Assembly (NCBI GenBank): GCA_000722615.1
Contig: JOKI01000014.1
Span: 62,189 to 126,188 of the forward strand
DNA length: 64,000 nt
From: Pseudorhizobium pelagicum
GTDB taxonomy: Bacteria; Pseudomonadota; Alphaproteobacteria; Rhizobiales; Rhizobiaceae
Direction: 5' to 3'
Shown: positions 48,560-57,394 of the stretch, in pieces
Numbering within the stretch: position 1 is the first letter of the stretch
Layout: each line of letters begins with the position of its first letter
Notes under the pieces: generated by a model
What the model was told of the DNA's origin: nothing
Databases searched by the model: none
What the model saw: only the letters and a program-made list of their open reading frames with translations
Program-made: the position numbers and the translations under genes

Positions 48560-50140
48560 ATGACGGCAATCGGCAAGCTTCGCCAGTTGGTGCAGGAGAG
48601 TGTGAAGGCGGGCGCGATGGCGTCTTCTCCAGGGCCGAACGAGGATGGTGGCATGGCTTCGCCCCCCTCATCCGGTCCTTCGGACCACCTTCTCCCCTCG
48701 GGGGAGAAGCGAACGGCCAGCGCTGCGCCTGAAACGGTTGGGCAGGATGCAGACCCTCTTCTCCCCACCGGGGAGAAGTCCCGAGCGAAGCGAGGGGATG
48801 AGGGGGCGTGCTCTGCGCCTTCGTCGCCCTCATGCGGTCCTTCGGACCTCCTTTTCCCCGTGGAGGAGAAGGGAGCGGCGGACGCTCTTGCGGAGTTCCT
48901 GCAGCGCAATGAAATCTACTGCCCCAGGCTGCAACGGGCCTGGATTACCAGCGGTCGTCGCGACCAGAAGCCGCCGGAGGGCGGGTGGCGGACGTGGTTG
49001 CTGATGGGGGGGCGCGGGTCGGGGAAGACGCGGGCCGGGGCGGAATGGGTGCAGGCGCTGGCCTCGGCCGGCGCCCGTTCGGACCTGCGCATCGCGCTGG
49101 TGGCGGAGACGCTGGGCGAGGCGCGCGAGGTCATGGTGGACGGCGTCTCCGGCATCTGCCGGATCGCCCGCAGGGACAGGCCGGACTTCGAGATCTCGCG
49201 TCGCCGGCTCGTCTGGCCGAACGGGGCGATCGCCCAGATCTTCTCCTCGGAGGACCCCGAAAGCCTGCGCGGGCCGCAGTTTCACTATGCCTGGTGCGAC
49301 GAGCTGGCAAAATGGAAGCATGCGGAGGAGACCTTCGACATGCTGCAGTTCGGGCTGCGGCTCGGGCAGGATCCGCGCCAGCTGGTGACGACGACGCCAA
49401 GGCCGGTGCCGCTTCTGAAGCGGCTGCTGGCCGATGCCGACACCCGGCTGGTGCGCATGGAGACGCGGGGAAATGCGCAGAACCTCGCGCCGGGCTTCAT
49501 CGCCGCGCTCGAAAGGCGCTATGGCGGCACGCGGCTCGGGCGCCAGGAGATCGACGGCGAACTGATCGAGGATCGCGAGGACGCGCTCTGGAAGCGCGAC
49601 GAGATCGAGGCCTGCCGGCTGCGGGTAACCGAGGCGCTGCGGCGGATCGTCGTGGCGGTCGATCCGCCTTCCGGCTCGGGCGAGACCTCCTGCTGCGGCA
49701 TCGCCGTGGCGGGGCTCGATGCCGGCGGCAGGGCGGTGGTGCTGGCCGACTGCTCGGTGGAAGGCATGAGCCCGGCGGGCTGGGCGAACGCGGTGGCGAA
49801 TGCCTACCGCCGCTTTGCCGCCGACCGCATCGTCGCCGAGGTCAACCAGGGCGGCGAGATGGTGGCGGCGATGCTGCGAAGCGTCGACGCGGCGCTGCCG
49901 CTGACGCTGGTGCGGGCCACGCGCGGCAAATACCTGCGCGCCGAACCGGTCGCGGCGCTCTACGAGCAGCGGCGGGTGGTTCATGCGGGACGGTTCGTGG
50001 CGCTGGAAGACCAGATGTGTGATTTCGGTCCGGAAGGGCTGTCGTCGGGCCGCTCGCCTGACCGGCTCGATGCGCTGGTCTGGGCGCTGACGGCGCTCCT
50101 GATCGACGGGCAGGGGGAGCCCCGGATCAGGGGGATCTGA
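48560..50140 (+). CDS. Phage/GTA terminase large subunit (DNA-packaging ATPase)
   Basis: From residue about 115 this is a GTA-type terminase: TWLLMGGRGSGKTRAGAEW with Walker A Lys156, Walker B around FHYAWCDELAKW, the TTTPRP motif, and a nuclease domain with VAVDPPSGSGE and the SPDRLDALVWAL end. The start is uncertain: ATG 48560 has a close GGTGAGG, and the frame is open further upstream inside the previous gene. Residues about 35-105 are encoded by three palindromic repeat modules, an unusual in-frame insertion. Confidence 0.85.
   Translation: MTAIGKLRQLVQESVKAGAMASSPGPNEDGGMASPPSSGPSDHLLPSGEKRTASAAPETVGQDADPLLPTGEKSRAKRGDEGACSAPSSPSCGPSDLLFPVEEKGAADALAEFLQRNEIYCPRLQRAWITSGRRDQKPPEGGWRTWLLMGGRGSGKTRAGAEWVQALASAGARSDLRIALVAETLGEAREVMVDGVSGICRIARRDRPDFEISRRRLVWPNGAIAQIFSSEDPESLRGPQFHYAWCDELAKWKHAEETFDMLQFGLRLGQDPRQLVTTTPRPVPLLKRLLADADTRLVRMETRGNAQNLAPGFIAALERRYGGTRLGRQEIDGELIEDREDALWKRDEIEACRLRVTEALRRIVVAVDPPSGSGETSCCGIAVAGLDAGGRAVVLADCSVEGMSPAGWANAVANAYRRFAADRIVAEVNQGGEMVAAMLRSVDAALPLTLVRATRGKYLRAEPVAALYEQRRVVHAGRFVALEDQMCDFGPEGLSSGRSPDRLDALVWALTALLIDGQGEPRIRGI
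48662..48872. repeat. Cluster of three RIME-like palindromic repeat modules inside terminase
   Basis: Module 1 (48662-48710) reads CCCCTCATCCGG, TCCTTCGGACCACCTTCTCC and a CCCCTCGGGGG hairpin. Module 2 (48754-48807) is an inverted copy ending GAGGGGATGAGGGGGC. Module 3 (48825-48872) repeats module 1 with changes. Such elements are normally intergenic in rhizobia. All three stay open in the terminase frame. Confidence 0.8.
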
Positions 50141-50174
50141 CCGGAGCGACACCGCGCTCCGACCAGTGTGGCGA

Positions 50175-50315
50175 TCACTCGGCGGCGGGCAGCGGCTTTG
50201 CCGGCTGGGTTACGCTCTCGCGCATCTGGCGCCATTCGGACTCGAGACGATCGAGGACGTGCTGGGGAATGGGCTGTGTCGGCTGCGGGGCCGGAATATG
50301 GGGGTGCATCATCAT
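50175..50315 (-). CDS. Small 46-residue protein, MMMHPHIPAPQP-type
   Basis: The frame starts with three ATG codons behind CAGGAGAAGTC, a strong ribosome site. It reads MMMHPHIPAPQPTQPIPQHV, then an LDRLESEWRQMRESV helix and a QPAKPLPAAE end. The proline-rich start, amphipathic helix and clear ribosome site argue for a real gene. It faces the terminase and has no recognised family. Confidence 0.6.
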   Translation of the reverse strand: MMMHPHIPAPQPTQPIPQHVLDRLESEWRQMRESVTQPAKPLPAAE

Positions 50316-50468
50316 GACTTCTCCTGTTCGAAAGGCCGAGCAAAACGCCCCGTCACCCCGTTGGTTCCACAGCGTGAACGAAATGTAAATCGCGCCGTAA
50401 ACGCTTAAAACGATTTAGTTTTTCTAAACCGATTGAAACATGAGGGTTGGCAGGGGAGACGGGGATCC

Positions 50469-51089
50469 ATGGTTCACGAAACGATCGACAGGGCCTCTTT
50501 CTTCGCCGACATCCGCCTCGTCCTGTTCGGCGGACGGCTGGCGAAACGGCAGGTGGAAGGGCTTTCGGCGATTCTCGACGGCTGGCAGGCACGGGTGGGC
50601 GAGGGCGATCGAAGGCAGCTCGCCTATGTGCTGGCGACCGCCTTCCACGAGACGGCGGCGACCATGCAGCCGGTGCGCGAGACGCTGGCAAAGAGCGATG
50701 CCGAGGCGGTTCGCCGGCTGGAGCGGGCCTTCGCGGCGGGACGGCTGGCGACGGTGAAGACGCCCTACTGGCGGCCCGAGCCCGACGGCCGCTGCTGGCT
50801 TGGCCGCGGCCTGGTGCAGCTGACGCACCGCAGGAACTACGAGGCCATGTCGAAGCTCGTCGGCTGCGACCTCGTCGCCGAGCCGGCGCTGGCCATGCGC
50901 ATGGACGTGTCTGTGGCGATCCTCATCGAGGGCATGCGCCGCGGCAGTTTCACCGGCCGCCGGCTCGACGAATTCTTCGCAGACGCCGTCGAGGACTGGC
51001 AGGGCGCAAGGCGCATCATCAACGGCACCGATCGCGCCGTTCTGGTGGCGGGTCACGGGAGGGCGTTCGCGAGGGCCTTGCGGGCCTGA
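50469..51089 (+). CDS. GH19/lysozyme-like peptidoglycan hydrolase (endolysin-like)
   Basis: A 206-residue protein of the chitinase-19-like endolysin group: LAYVLATAFHETAATMQPVRE carries the catalytic Glu in the HETA motif, with CWLGRGLVQLTHRRNYEAMS and a second block VEDWQGARRIINGTD. It has no signal peptide. In a phage or GTA setting it would act in cell lysis. The ATG at 50469 follows a G-rich site. Confidence 0.83.
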   Translation: MVHETIDRASFFADIRLVLFGGRLAKRQVEGLSAILDGWQARVGEGDRRQLAYVLATAFHETAATMQPVRETLAKSDAEAVRRLERAFAAGRLATVKTPYWRPEPDGRCWLGRGLVQLTHRRNYEAMSKLVGCDLVAEPALAMRMDVSVAILIEGMRRGSFTGRRLDEFFADAVEDWQGARRIINGTDRAVLVAGHGRAFARALRA

Positions 51090-51177
51090 GCGGCGATCTT
51101 GGCTGCCGCATGGAACCGTGATGCGCCTCGCGTGGTTGCACACGCACTCTCTCTGGCGGTTTGGCAAGGACAGCATC

Positions 51178-51831
51178 ATGTGGACATGGCTCATCGACAA
51201 TGCCGCTGTCGTCTCGGCGCTCTCCAGCCTGGCCATGCTGGGTGTCTGGCTGATTTACCTGCAGCTCTTCTACAGCAGCTACCGCCACCGGCAGCGGCCG
51301 AAGATCCTGATCACCCGGGGCGGTGGGCACACCATCAAGTCGCGCTGCATCCTGACCAACATGAGCCCGGAGATCGTCTTCATCGAGGCGGTCATCCTGA
51401 AGCTCAAGCTGAGTGACCGCGAGGTGCTGTGCTCGCTGAGCGACATCGACAGGGTCGGCCGCAAGGGCATGGACCAGCGCAGCGAACTGTTCCAGGGACC
51501 GCTCTCCAGCGGAGAATACCTGGACCTCGGCACCTTCAAGGACCTGATCGTCGCGGCCATGCAGGACGGCGACGCGGAGGCGGCGATCGAGAGCCTCGAG
51601 GAACTGGTGGTCACCGCCGTCGGCAGCTACACCTGGCACGACCAGCTGGCCGCTGCCGAACGGTGCTTCACGGTTCGCACCGAGGGGGCCCGAAAGCTTC
51701 TCGACCCGGATCAGATCACCGCCCGGCAGATCCGTTCGCACCGCGAAAAGCAGAAGATCACCCATATCCTGACGGAACAGTCGAGCCAACTGGCGCGGTC
51801 GAGGAGCGGCAAGTCAGAGGTGCGCGGGTAA
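51178..51831 (+). CDS. Membrane-anchored hypothetical protein
   Basis: A 217-residue protein with one N-terminal helix (AAVVSALSSLAMLGVWLIYLQLF) and a soluble part with TIKSRCILTNMSPEIVFIEAV, like a beta-rich domain. No family is recognised. The ATG at 51178 has AAGGA seven bases upstream and places the helix close to the start; an ATG at 51118 is possible. It is set between the endolysin-like and portal genes. Confidence 0.6.
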   Translation: MWTWLIDNAAVVSALSSLAMLGVWLIYLQLFYSSYRHRQRPKILITRGGGHTIKSRCILTNMSPEIVFIEAVILKLKLSDREVLCSLSDIDRVGRKGMDQRSELFQGPLSSGEYLDLGTFKDLIVAAMQDGDAEAAIESLEELVVTAVGSYTWHDQLAAAERCFTVRTEGARKLLDPDQITARQIRSHREKQKITHILTEQSSQLARSRSGKSEVRG

Positions 51832-51873
51832 CCCGGGATCCGGGGCCTGCCGCCGAGCAAGGAGCCACAGACA

Positions 51874-53067
51874 ATGAGATCTCCCTTCAGGCTGCCGTGG
51901 GTTTCCACCGGCGGGGCAAGAGGCGTGTCTTCGCTACCCCCGGGCGCAGCCGCCGTCGAGGCGAAGGCGGCGGGCTTTGCGATCGTCGCCGGCGATGGCG
52001 TGGCGCATTGGTCGGGCCGATCCTACGGCGCGCTGTCGCGGGCGGGCTTCATGAAGAACCCGGTGGCGCACCGCGCGGTGCGGCTGGTGGCGGAGGCGGC
52101 CGCCTCCGTGCCCTGGCTGGCCTATGACGGCGACGCGGAGCTTGCCGACCATCCGGCGCTGGCGCTTCTGGCGCAGCCGAACGGGCGTCAGGCCGGGCCG
52201 GATTTCTTCGAGGCGCTCTATGGCCACCTGATGCTCTCCGGCAACGCCTATGTGGAGCCGCTGCAGCTCTCCGGAACGCTGCGCGAACTGCACCTCTTGC
52301 GGCCCGACCGGGTGAGCGTGGTGGAGGCGCGCGACGGCTGGATCGCGGCCTACGACTACCGCGCCGGCCATGTCACCCGGCGGCTGCCGGCGGAGGTGCC
52401 GGCCGGGCGCGGAACCGTGGCGCTGCTGCACCTGAAGCTCTTCCATCCGCTCGACGATCATCTGGGCTTCCCGCCGCTCGGTGCGGCCGGTGCAGCGCTC
52501 GACCTGCACAATGCCGCCGGCGAGTGGAACAAGGCGCTGCTCGACAACTCAGCGCGGCCCTCCGGTGCGCTCGTCTACCAGCCGAAGGACGGCGGCAATC
52601 TCTCGGCCGATCAGTACGAGCGGCTGAAGGAGGAACTGGAGGCCGGCTATTCCGGGGCGGTCAACGCCGGACGGCCGCTGCTGCTCGAAGGCGGGCTCGA
52701 CTGGAAGTCGATGGGCTTTTCGCCCAAGGACATGGATTTCATCGAGGCGAAGAACGCCGCAGCGCGCGACATCGCGCTCTCGCTCGGCGTGCCGCCAATG
52801 CTGATCGGCATACCCGGCGACAATACCTATGCGAACTACCAGGAGGCGAACCGCGCCTTCTACCGGCTGACGGTGGTGCCGCTCCTGACGCGCACGGCGG
52901 CAAGCCTGTCGGCCTGGCTGTCGCAGGCTTACGGCGAACCAATCCGGCTGGAGCCGAATCTCGACCGCATCGCGGGCCTGTCCGCCGAGCGCGATTCGCT
53001 ATGGGCGCGGGTCGGCGCGGCCGGGTTCCTGAGCGACGACGAGAAGCGCCAGGAGGTGGGGTACTGA
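51874..53067 (+). CDS. HK97-family phage/GTA portal protein
   Basis: A 397-residue portal protein, the DNA-entry ring of the capsid. Typical segments are KNPVAHRAVRLVAEAAASVPW, YGHLMLSGNAYVEPL, LKLFHPLDDHLGFPPLGAA and LSLGVPPMLIGIPGDNTYANYQEANRAFYR (in parts). Its length fits the GTA portal. It follows the terminase in the usual order, with two extra genes between. Confidence 0.9.
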   Translation: MRSPFRLPWVSTGGARGVSSLPPGAAAVEAKAAGFAIVAGDGVAHWSGRSYGALSRAGFMKNPVAHRAVRLVAEAAASVPWLAYDGDAELADHPALALLAQPNGRQAGPDFFEALYGHLMLSGNAYVEPLQLSGTLRELHLLRPDRVSVVEARDGWIAAYDYRAGHVTRRLPAEVPAGRGTVALLHLKLFHPLDDHLGFPPLGAAGAALDLHNAAGEWNKALLDNSARPSGALVYQPKDGGNLSADQYERLKEELEAGYSGAVNAGRPLLLEGGLDWKSMGFSPKDMDFIEAKNAAARDIALSLGVPPMLIGIPGDNTYANYQEANRAFYRLTVVPLLTRTAASLSAWLSQAYGEPIRLEPNLDRIAGLSAERDSLWARVGAAGFLSDDEKRQEVGY

Positions 53068-53072
53068 GGCTG

Positions 53073-53969
53073 TCAGGCCTTGGAAGCAACCAGTGTGCGC
53101 TTGCCGCGCCTGGTTCCGCGTGCCGGCTGCGTCCGAGACACAAACGCCAGGCCGACGGCGACGCCGGACCGCAGCCGGCGGAGCGCTCTGCGTCGCCGTG
53201 CGTGAAGCGCAAAGCCAAGACGGCTGAGATCGGCATCGAGCTTGATGTCGCAGGACTGGGACCCCGGACGCACGTAGATCAGGTACCAGAGGCCGACGGC
53301 CACCATGCCCATCAGCCCGGCGGCAATCAGCACGTCCGACAGGAAGTGGGCGCCGAAGGCGATGCGGTTGAGCGCTGTGGCGGCGGCGAAGGCCGAGAGC
53401 AGCACGAGGACGCAGCGGCGCCAGATCACCGGCACGAAGAAGGCCAGCGGAATCAGGCAGACGACGACGGCCGCCTCGCCGGAGACGAAGGAGCGGTCCT
53501 CGAAGAAGCTGCCGCCCATGCTCCAGGCCGGCACGAATGGCTGGTCGCCACCGAGCTCCAGGACGTTGCGCGGGCGCGGGCGATCCCACAAGGGCTTCAG
53601 GATGCCGTTCACGAGCAGCGCCGGCCCGAGCAGGAAGAGGCTCGCGAAATAGACCGTGAAGCGCGGCGAGAACAGGCAAGGCCGGCTCGGATAGGCGATC
53701 TTCAGGATAAGGCCGAACAAGAGCACGATGGACAGCGTTAACGGGAAATACTGGCCGACGGCGCGGAAGGTGTTCAGCGCCTCGATTTCGCCGGCGGGGA
53801 AGCCCCGGCCTTCGACGTAGAACAGGCGGCTCACCGCCAGGTCGATCTGCGGAAAGGCCGAGAGCAGCATCGAAAAGGTTGCCGTGAAGAGAGCCGAGAG
53901 GAGCATAGGCTTTTCCCAGACGGTGCCGCGGGGCACCTGTCCAGGTTGCACGACGTAGACCATGTTCAT
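53073..53969 (-). CDS. PAP2-superfamily membrane phosphatase
   Basis: A 298-residue protein with about six helices and the three PAP2 motifs: KPLWDRPRPRN, SFVSGEAA and NRIAFGAHFLSD. The second motif has Glu where most have His (SGH), and the third starts with Asn-Arg. Related enzymes dephosphorylate lipid A or undecaprenyl pyrophosphate. The basic C-terminal tail is long. It is inserted, on the other strand, between the portal and DUF6107 genes. Confidence 0.82.
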   Translation of the reverse strand: MNMVYVVQPGQVPRGTVWEKPMLLSALFTATFSMLLSAFPQIDLAVSRLFYVEGRGFPAGEIEALNTFRAVGQYFPLTLSIVLLFGLILKIAYPSRPCLFSPRFTVYFASLFLLGPALLVNGILKPLWDRPRPRNVLELGGDQPFVPAWSMGGSFFEDRSFVSGEAAVVVCLIPLAFFVPVIWRRCVLVLLSAFAAATALNRIAFGAHFLSDVLIAAGLMGMVAVGLWYLIYVRPGSQSCDIKLDADLSRLGFALHARRRRALRRLRSGVAVGLAFVSRTQPARGTRRGKRTLVASKA

Positions 53970-54276
53970 TCCCCCGTTTGAACGTGGGAACAGTTAAGCC
54001 GAGTTAGATGTAGGCTGTGTGACGATGGCGGTTTTGCACAGGGCAGACGATCGCGCCGGCACCAGGCTGAGGCGCGCGGTGCTGACGTGTCAGGTGAAGA
54101 CGTTGATCCGCTGCGTGAAGACGCGGAATCCCGCTGTGAGGAAAGACCGCCAAACGATTCGGAAGATTGACGGAAACCGGCACGGACGCATCCGGAGCGA
54201 GGCGGCTTCTGCCGCCCTGCGGGCAGGGATGCCGGTGATCGGCGCAGGATCATCTTAATTAGAGAAGGTTAATGAA

Positions 54277-54594
54277 ATGGCCGACTTCTCCCATGACGGC
54301 GGTCTGTGGACCGCGCGGCTGATCGGGGCGGTCTCCGGGGCCGCGATCTCGCTGGCCTATCTTCTGCCCAAGGACCGGCAGGAGGCGGCGATGCGCTTCC
54401 TGACCGGGGTCGCCACCGGCATCATCTTCGGCGGTTCGACGGGCCTGTGGATCGCCGCCCGGCTGCAGGTGGCGACAAGCCTCTCGGCCGGCGAGATCAT
54501 GCTGATGGGATCGGCCTTCGCCAGCCTCTGCGCCTGGTGGGGGCTCGGCGTGCTGGCCCGGGTGTTTGCGCGCTACGGCGGACGGGGGCGGTAG
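54277..54594 (+). CDS. DUF6107 small membrane protein of the GTA cluster
   Basis: A 105-residue protein with three helices (ARLIGAVSGAAISLAYLL, MRFLTGVATGIIFGGSTGLW, LGVLARVFARY near the end). Proteins of this type usually sit between the portal and prohead-protease genes of rhizobial GTA clusters. AGAAGG precedes the ATG. The 307 nt upstream hold nothing I can support. Confidence 0.7.
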   Translation: MADFSHDGGLWTARLIGAVSGAAISLAYLLPKDRQEAAMRFLTGVATGIIFGGSTGLWIAARLQVATSLSAGEIMLMGSAFASLCAWWGLGVLARVFARYGGRGR

Positions 54595-54608
54595 GGCGCT
54601 TGGCGTTT

Positions 54609-54656
54609 CCCCTCCCGGCCTGTCGGCCACCCTCCCCACAAGGATCCGCTGTGGGC
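54609..54656. repeat. RIME-like palindromic repeat
   Basis: CCTCCCGGCCTGTCGGCCAC with a GGCC-TGTC-GGCC hairpin, then CCCCACAAGG and GTGGG. It is the same type of element as those in the terminase gene and lies at the boundary between GTA and IS sequence. Confidence 0.6.
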
Positions 54657-54657
54657 T

Positions 54658-54939
54658 TTAGAAGTCGATGAATTCCAGCAGAATCTGCGGTCTAGCGCCA
54701 ACCAGATAGCCGATACCCCCACCGAAGGGGAAAAAGAGCATAGCGCCGATCCACCCGGCCAACAGCGCGCCAACCCAAGCGCCTCCGATAATGCCGGCGC
54801 TGGTCGTGATGATGGCGATGATGGCCTGAAGCTTGCTCACCCTGAAGAAGATGTGGGTGGCACACCGTTCCTTCAAGAGCCCGATACCCAACCGCCCCAG
54901 ACGAGGGTGGCCGGCAGGTCGGGTGGGGTTTTTCAACAT
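54658..54939 (-). CDS. Small membrane protein, partly lost or altered at its 5' end
   Basis: The minus-strand frame encodes up to 93 residues ending in two helices (AIIAIITTSAGIIGGAWVGALLAGW, IGAMLFFPFGGGIGYLVGA) and QILLEFIDF. The N-terminal part runs towards IS21 sequence and has no ribosome site, so the IS junction may have replaced the original start. No family is recognised. Confidence 0.4.
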   Translation of the reverse strand: MLKNPTRPAGHPRLGRLGIGLLKERCATHIFFRVSKLQAIIAIITTSAGIIGGAWVGALLAGWIGAMLFFPFGGGIGYLVGARPQILLEFIDF

Positions 54940-55389
54940 TGCAGGATTGTCGTCAAGCAGGATGGCACGGTCATTGCCGAACATCGGCGCAACTTCGGTC
55001 GCGGCGAGACGGTCTATGATCCCTGGCATTATGTGCCTGTCTTGGCACGCAAACCCGGCGCTCTTCGCAACGGCGCGCCGTTCCGCGACTGGGTGCTGCC
55101 AGCGGCGATGGAGAAGGTCCGCAAGAGATTGAAGACCGTCGATGACGGCGATCGGCAAATGGTCACCATTCTCGGCTGTGTGCCGGGCGACGGGATCACG
55201 GCCGTGGAGGCTGCCTGTCAGGAGGCGCTTGATTAGGGCGTCTGCTCGGCTGCAGTCATCCTCAACATACTGGCGCGGCGTCGCGATCCGGCTCCGGCTG
55301 CGCGTTTACAAATCCCCGATGCACTGCGGCTGACCCACGAACCGGTCGCCGATTGTGCACGCTATGACAGCCTCAGGAGGGCAAGCTAA
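54925..55389 (+). pseudogene. istA: istA transposase fragment (IS21 family)
   Basis: The C-terminal third of IstA is readable: AEHRRNFGRGETVYDPWHYV, LARKPGALRNGAPFRDW and CVPGDGITAVEAACQEALD. An in-frame TAG at 55234 interrupts it; reading on gives GVCSAAVILNILARRRDP and a final RRAS. Its TAA shares one base with the istB start, as in intact IS21 elements. The catalytic DDE core is lost. Confidence 0.88.
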
Positions 55390-55744
55390 TGGAACGCACG
55401 CAGGTTCTGGAATTGATGAGCACCTTGAAGCTCTACGGCATGCGCAGCGCCTATGACGAGGTCATGGGCAACGGCATCAAACGGCAACATGAACCGCCGC
55501 GCATCGTTGGTGACCTGCTGCAGTCGGAGATCGCCGAGAAGCAGGCACGCTCCATCCGCTACCAGCTCAGCATCGCCAAACTGCCGCTGGCAAAGGACAT
55601 CGACGACTTTGACTTTGCCAACACGCCCGTCAATGAAGGCCTTGTCCGAGACCTGGCGACCGGAGCCTTTGTTGCCGAACAGCGCAATGTCGTTCTCGTC
55701 GGCGGCACGGGCACCGGCAAGAGCCAGGTATCTATAGCGGGGCC

Positions 55745-55860
55745 GGGTCTGATGCCACGGGGAAGAGCTTGAAGAATTACGCTCCGACGTAGGTGATCGC
55801 GGATCAGACCCGGTTCCCGGCATCCGGGAACCGGGTCTATAGTGTCGACACGAACCAGGT
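55745..55860 (+). ncRNA. Candidate bridge-RNA region in the IS110 left end
   Basis: In the 330-nt non-coding left end, a 15-bp perfect hairpin lies at 55806-55838 (arms AGACCCGGTTCCCGG and CCGGGAACCGGGTCT around CAT). GGGTCTGAT at 55745-55753 could pair instead with ATCAGACCC at 55803-55811, enclosing a 49-nt loop. IS110-group left ends are known to encode bridge RNAs with such loops. The exact RNA ends are not visible. Confidence 0.45.
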
Positions 55861-56056
55861 CGGTTCGGGTTCGAAGAGCCTGAGAGATCCGCCGATCGTC
55901 TCGTCACCGTGACGCCAAAACCTGGACCGGCCGCGCCGACGGGGCAAGAGTAACATGATTGTGACGCTCGATCGTCTTCGAGATCGCGTGGTCACGAATG
56001 ACATACCTGACTGTGCTCGCGGTGCTGGTTCCGAACGCAACGAATGGAGCCTGCTA

Positions 56057-57394
56057 ATGACACATCGAACTATAGGCATTGATCTCGCGATCCGCGGCGA
56101 TCATGTTGCCCAGATCTTTGACGATGGCCATCCCAGCGGCCGGCCGATCCGCTTCCGACATGATCCCGCTTCGCTGAACAGCTTGGTGCTGCGCGCACGA
56201 GACAAGCTCAACGAGAGCGACCGCGTTCAAGCGATCATGGAGCCGACCGGCATGAGTTGGTTTCCGATCGCGCATCAGCTCGTCGACGCTGGCGTCGAGG
56301 TCGCTCGCGTCAAGGGCAAACGCGTCAAGGCATTGCGGCGATATCTCTCCGAGCATGCCAAGACTGATCTCGCCGACGCCCAGGTCTTGGCCGCCATACC
56401 CGGCTTTGGCGGCCCACGCCTAGATCCAGTCCATATCCCCGCAGCTCGCAGCCATGCGCTCCAACGCCTGACGAAGCAGCGTTCGCGCTTCCAGGATGAT
56501 CTATCGTCCGCCAAGCGCCGCTTGCTTGATCTTGTCCGCTGGGCGTCGCCTGCGCTGGAGGCAGTCTTGCCGGATCTGGCGACGCGTCTGTCGCTTGCCT
56601 CGCTTCAGCGCTGGCTCGACCCTGAAGCCGTCTTGTCAGTGCGTCGACCGACGCTGCGCAAGTTTATCGCCGAGCACGCCAGCGGCAACCATCCGCATAG
56701 CGGTCCCTTTGTCGAGGCACTGATCGACGGACTGCGTGATGCTGCTCGGCAAGCCCAGGCTCTTCATGGTCGCCACGTCGACTTTGCCGAACTTCAGGCC
56801 GAGGTCGCCCTGGAGATTGACATCATGTTGACCAAGATGGCAGCTGTGTCCGCGCTCGAACAACGTATCGCCGCACTTTACGATGAGTTGGATCCGCAAT
56901 CACTGCTCAGGAGTATCCCTGGCATCGGTGAACATTTGGCTCCGACCATTCTCGGCGTGCTCCACACCGCTCGGCGCTTCCACTCCGAAAGACACATGCG
57001 CGGATTTTGCGGGCTGTTCCCCAAGAGATCAGATAGCGGAGGTACAGAGCGGCCGGGACAACAGATCACCCAAGGCGGAAATGATCGCATCAAGCGCGCA
57101 CTCATGCTCGCCGCCGACACAGCGCGGCGAATCGATCCCGAGCTCGCCGAAATCTACTGGCGGCTGATGACCGCCAAAGGCCATCATCATAAGCAGGCCC
57201 TTTGCGCCGTAGCCAACCGCCTCACTAACCGAATCTTCAGCGTGCTTCGCCGCGGTAAACCGTATGTGCTGCGCGACAAGGACGGCAATGCGCTCACCAT
57301 CGAACAAGCGAAAGCGATTGTGCGAACATCATATACGGTCCCAAATGCGGTTCGCGCCAGCCGACGTGCCAATCGATCGCCGCCAGCCGCCTAA
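56057..57394 (+). CDS. IS110-family transposase (DEDD recombinase)
   Basis: A 445-residue transposase. The RuvC-like part shows the acidic residues in TIGIDLAIRG, AIMEPTGMSW and the KTDLADAQV pair. The C-terminal Tnp_20 part has LRSIPGIGEHLAPTIL, and its SDSGG carries the conserved Ser. It appears full length and intact. The ATG at 56057 is the family start; the frame extends 34 codons upstream into the non-coding end. Confidence 0.92.
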   Translation: MTHRTIGIDLAIRGDHVAQIFDDGHPSGRPIRFRHDPASLNSLVLRARDKLNESDRVQAIMEPTGMSWFPIAHQLVDAGVEVARVKGKRVKALRRYLSEHAKTDLADAQVLAAIPGFGGPRLDPVHIPAARSHALQRLTKQRSRFQDDLSSAKRRLLDLVRWASPALEAVLPDLATRLSLASLQRWLDPEAVLSVRRPTLRKFIAEHASGNHPHSGPFVEALIDGLRDAARQAQALHGRHVDFAELQAEVALEIDIMLTKMAAVSALEQRIAALYDELDPQSLLRSIPGIGEHLAPTILGVLHTARRFHSERHMRGFCGLFPKRSDSGGTERPGQQITQGGNDRIKRALMLAADTARRIDPELAEIYWRLMTAKGHHHKQALCAVANRLTNRIFSVLRRGKPYVLRDKDGNALTIEQAKAIVRTSYTVPNAVRASRRANRSPPAA

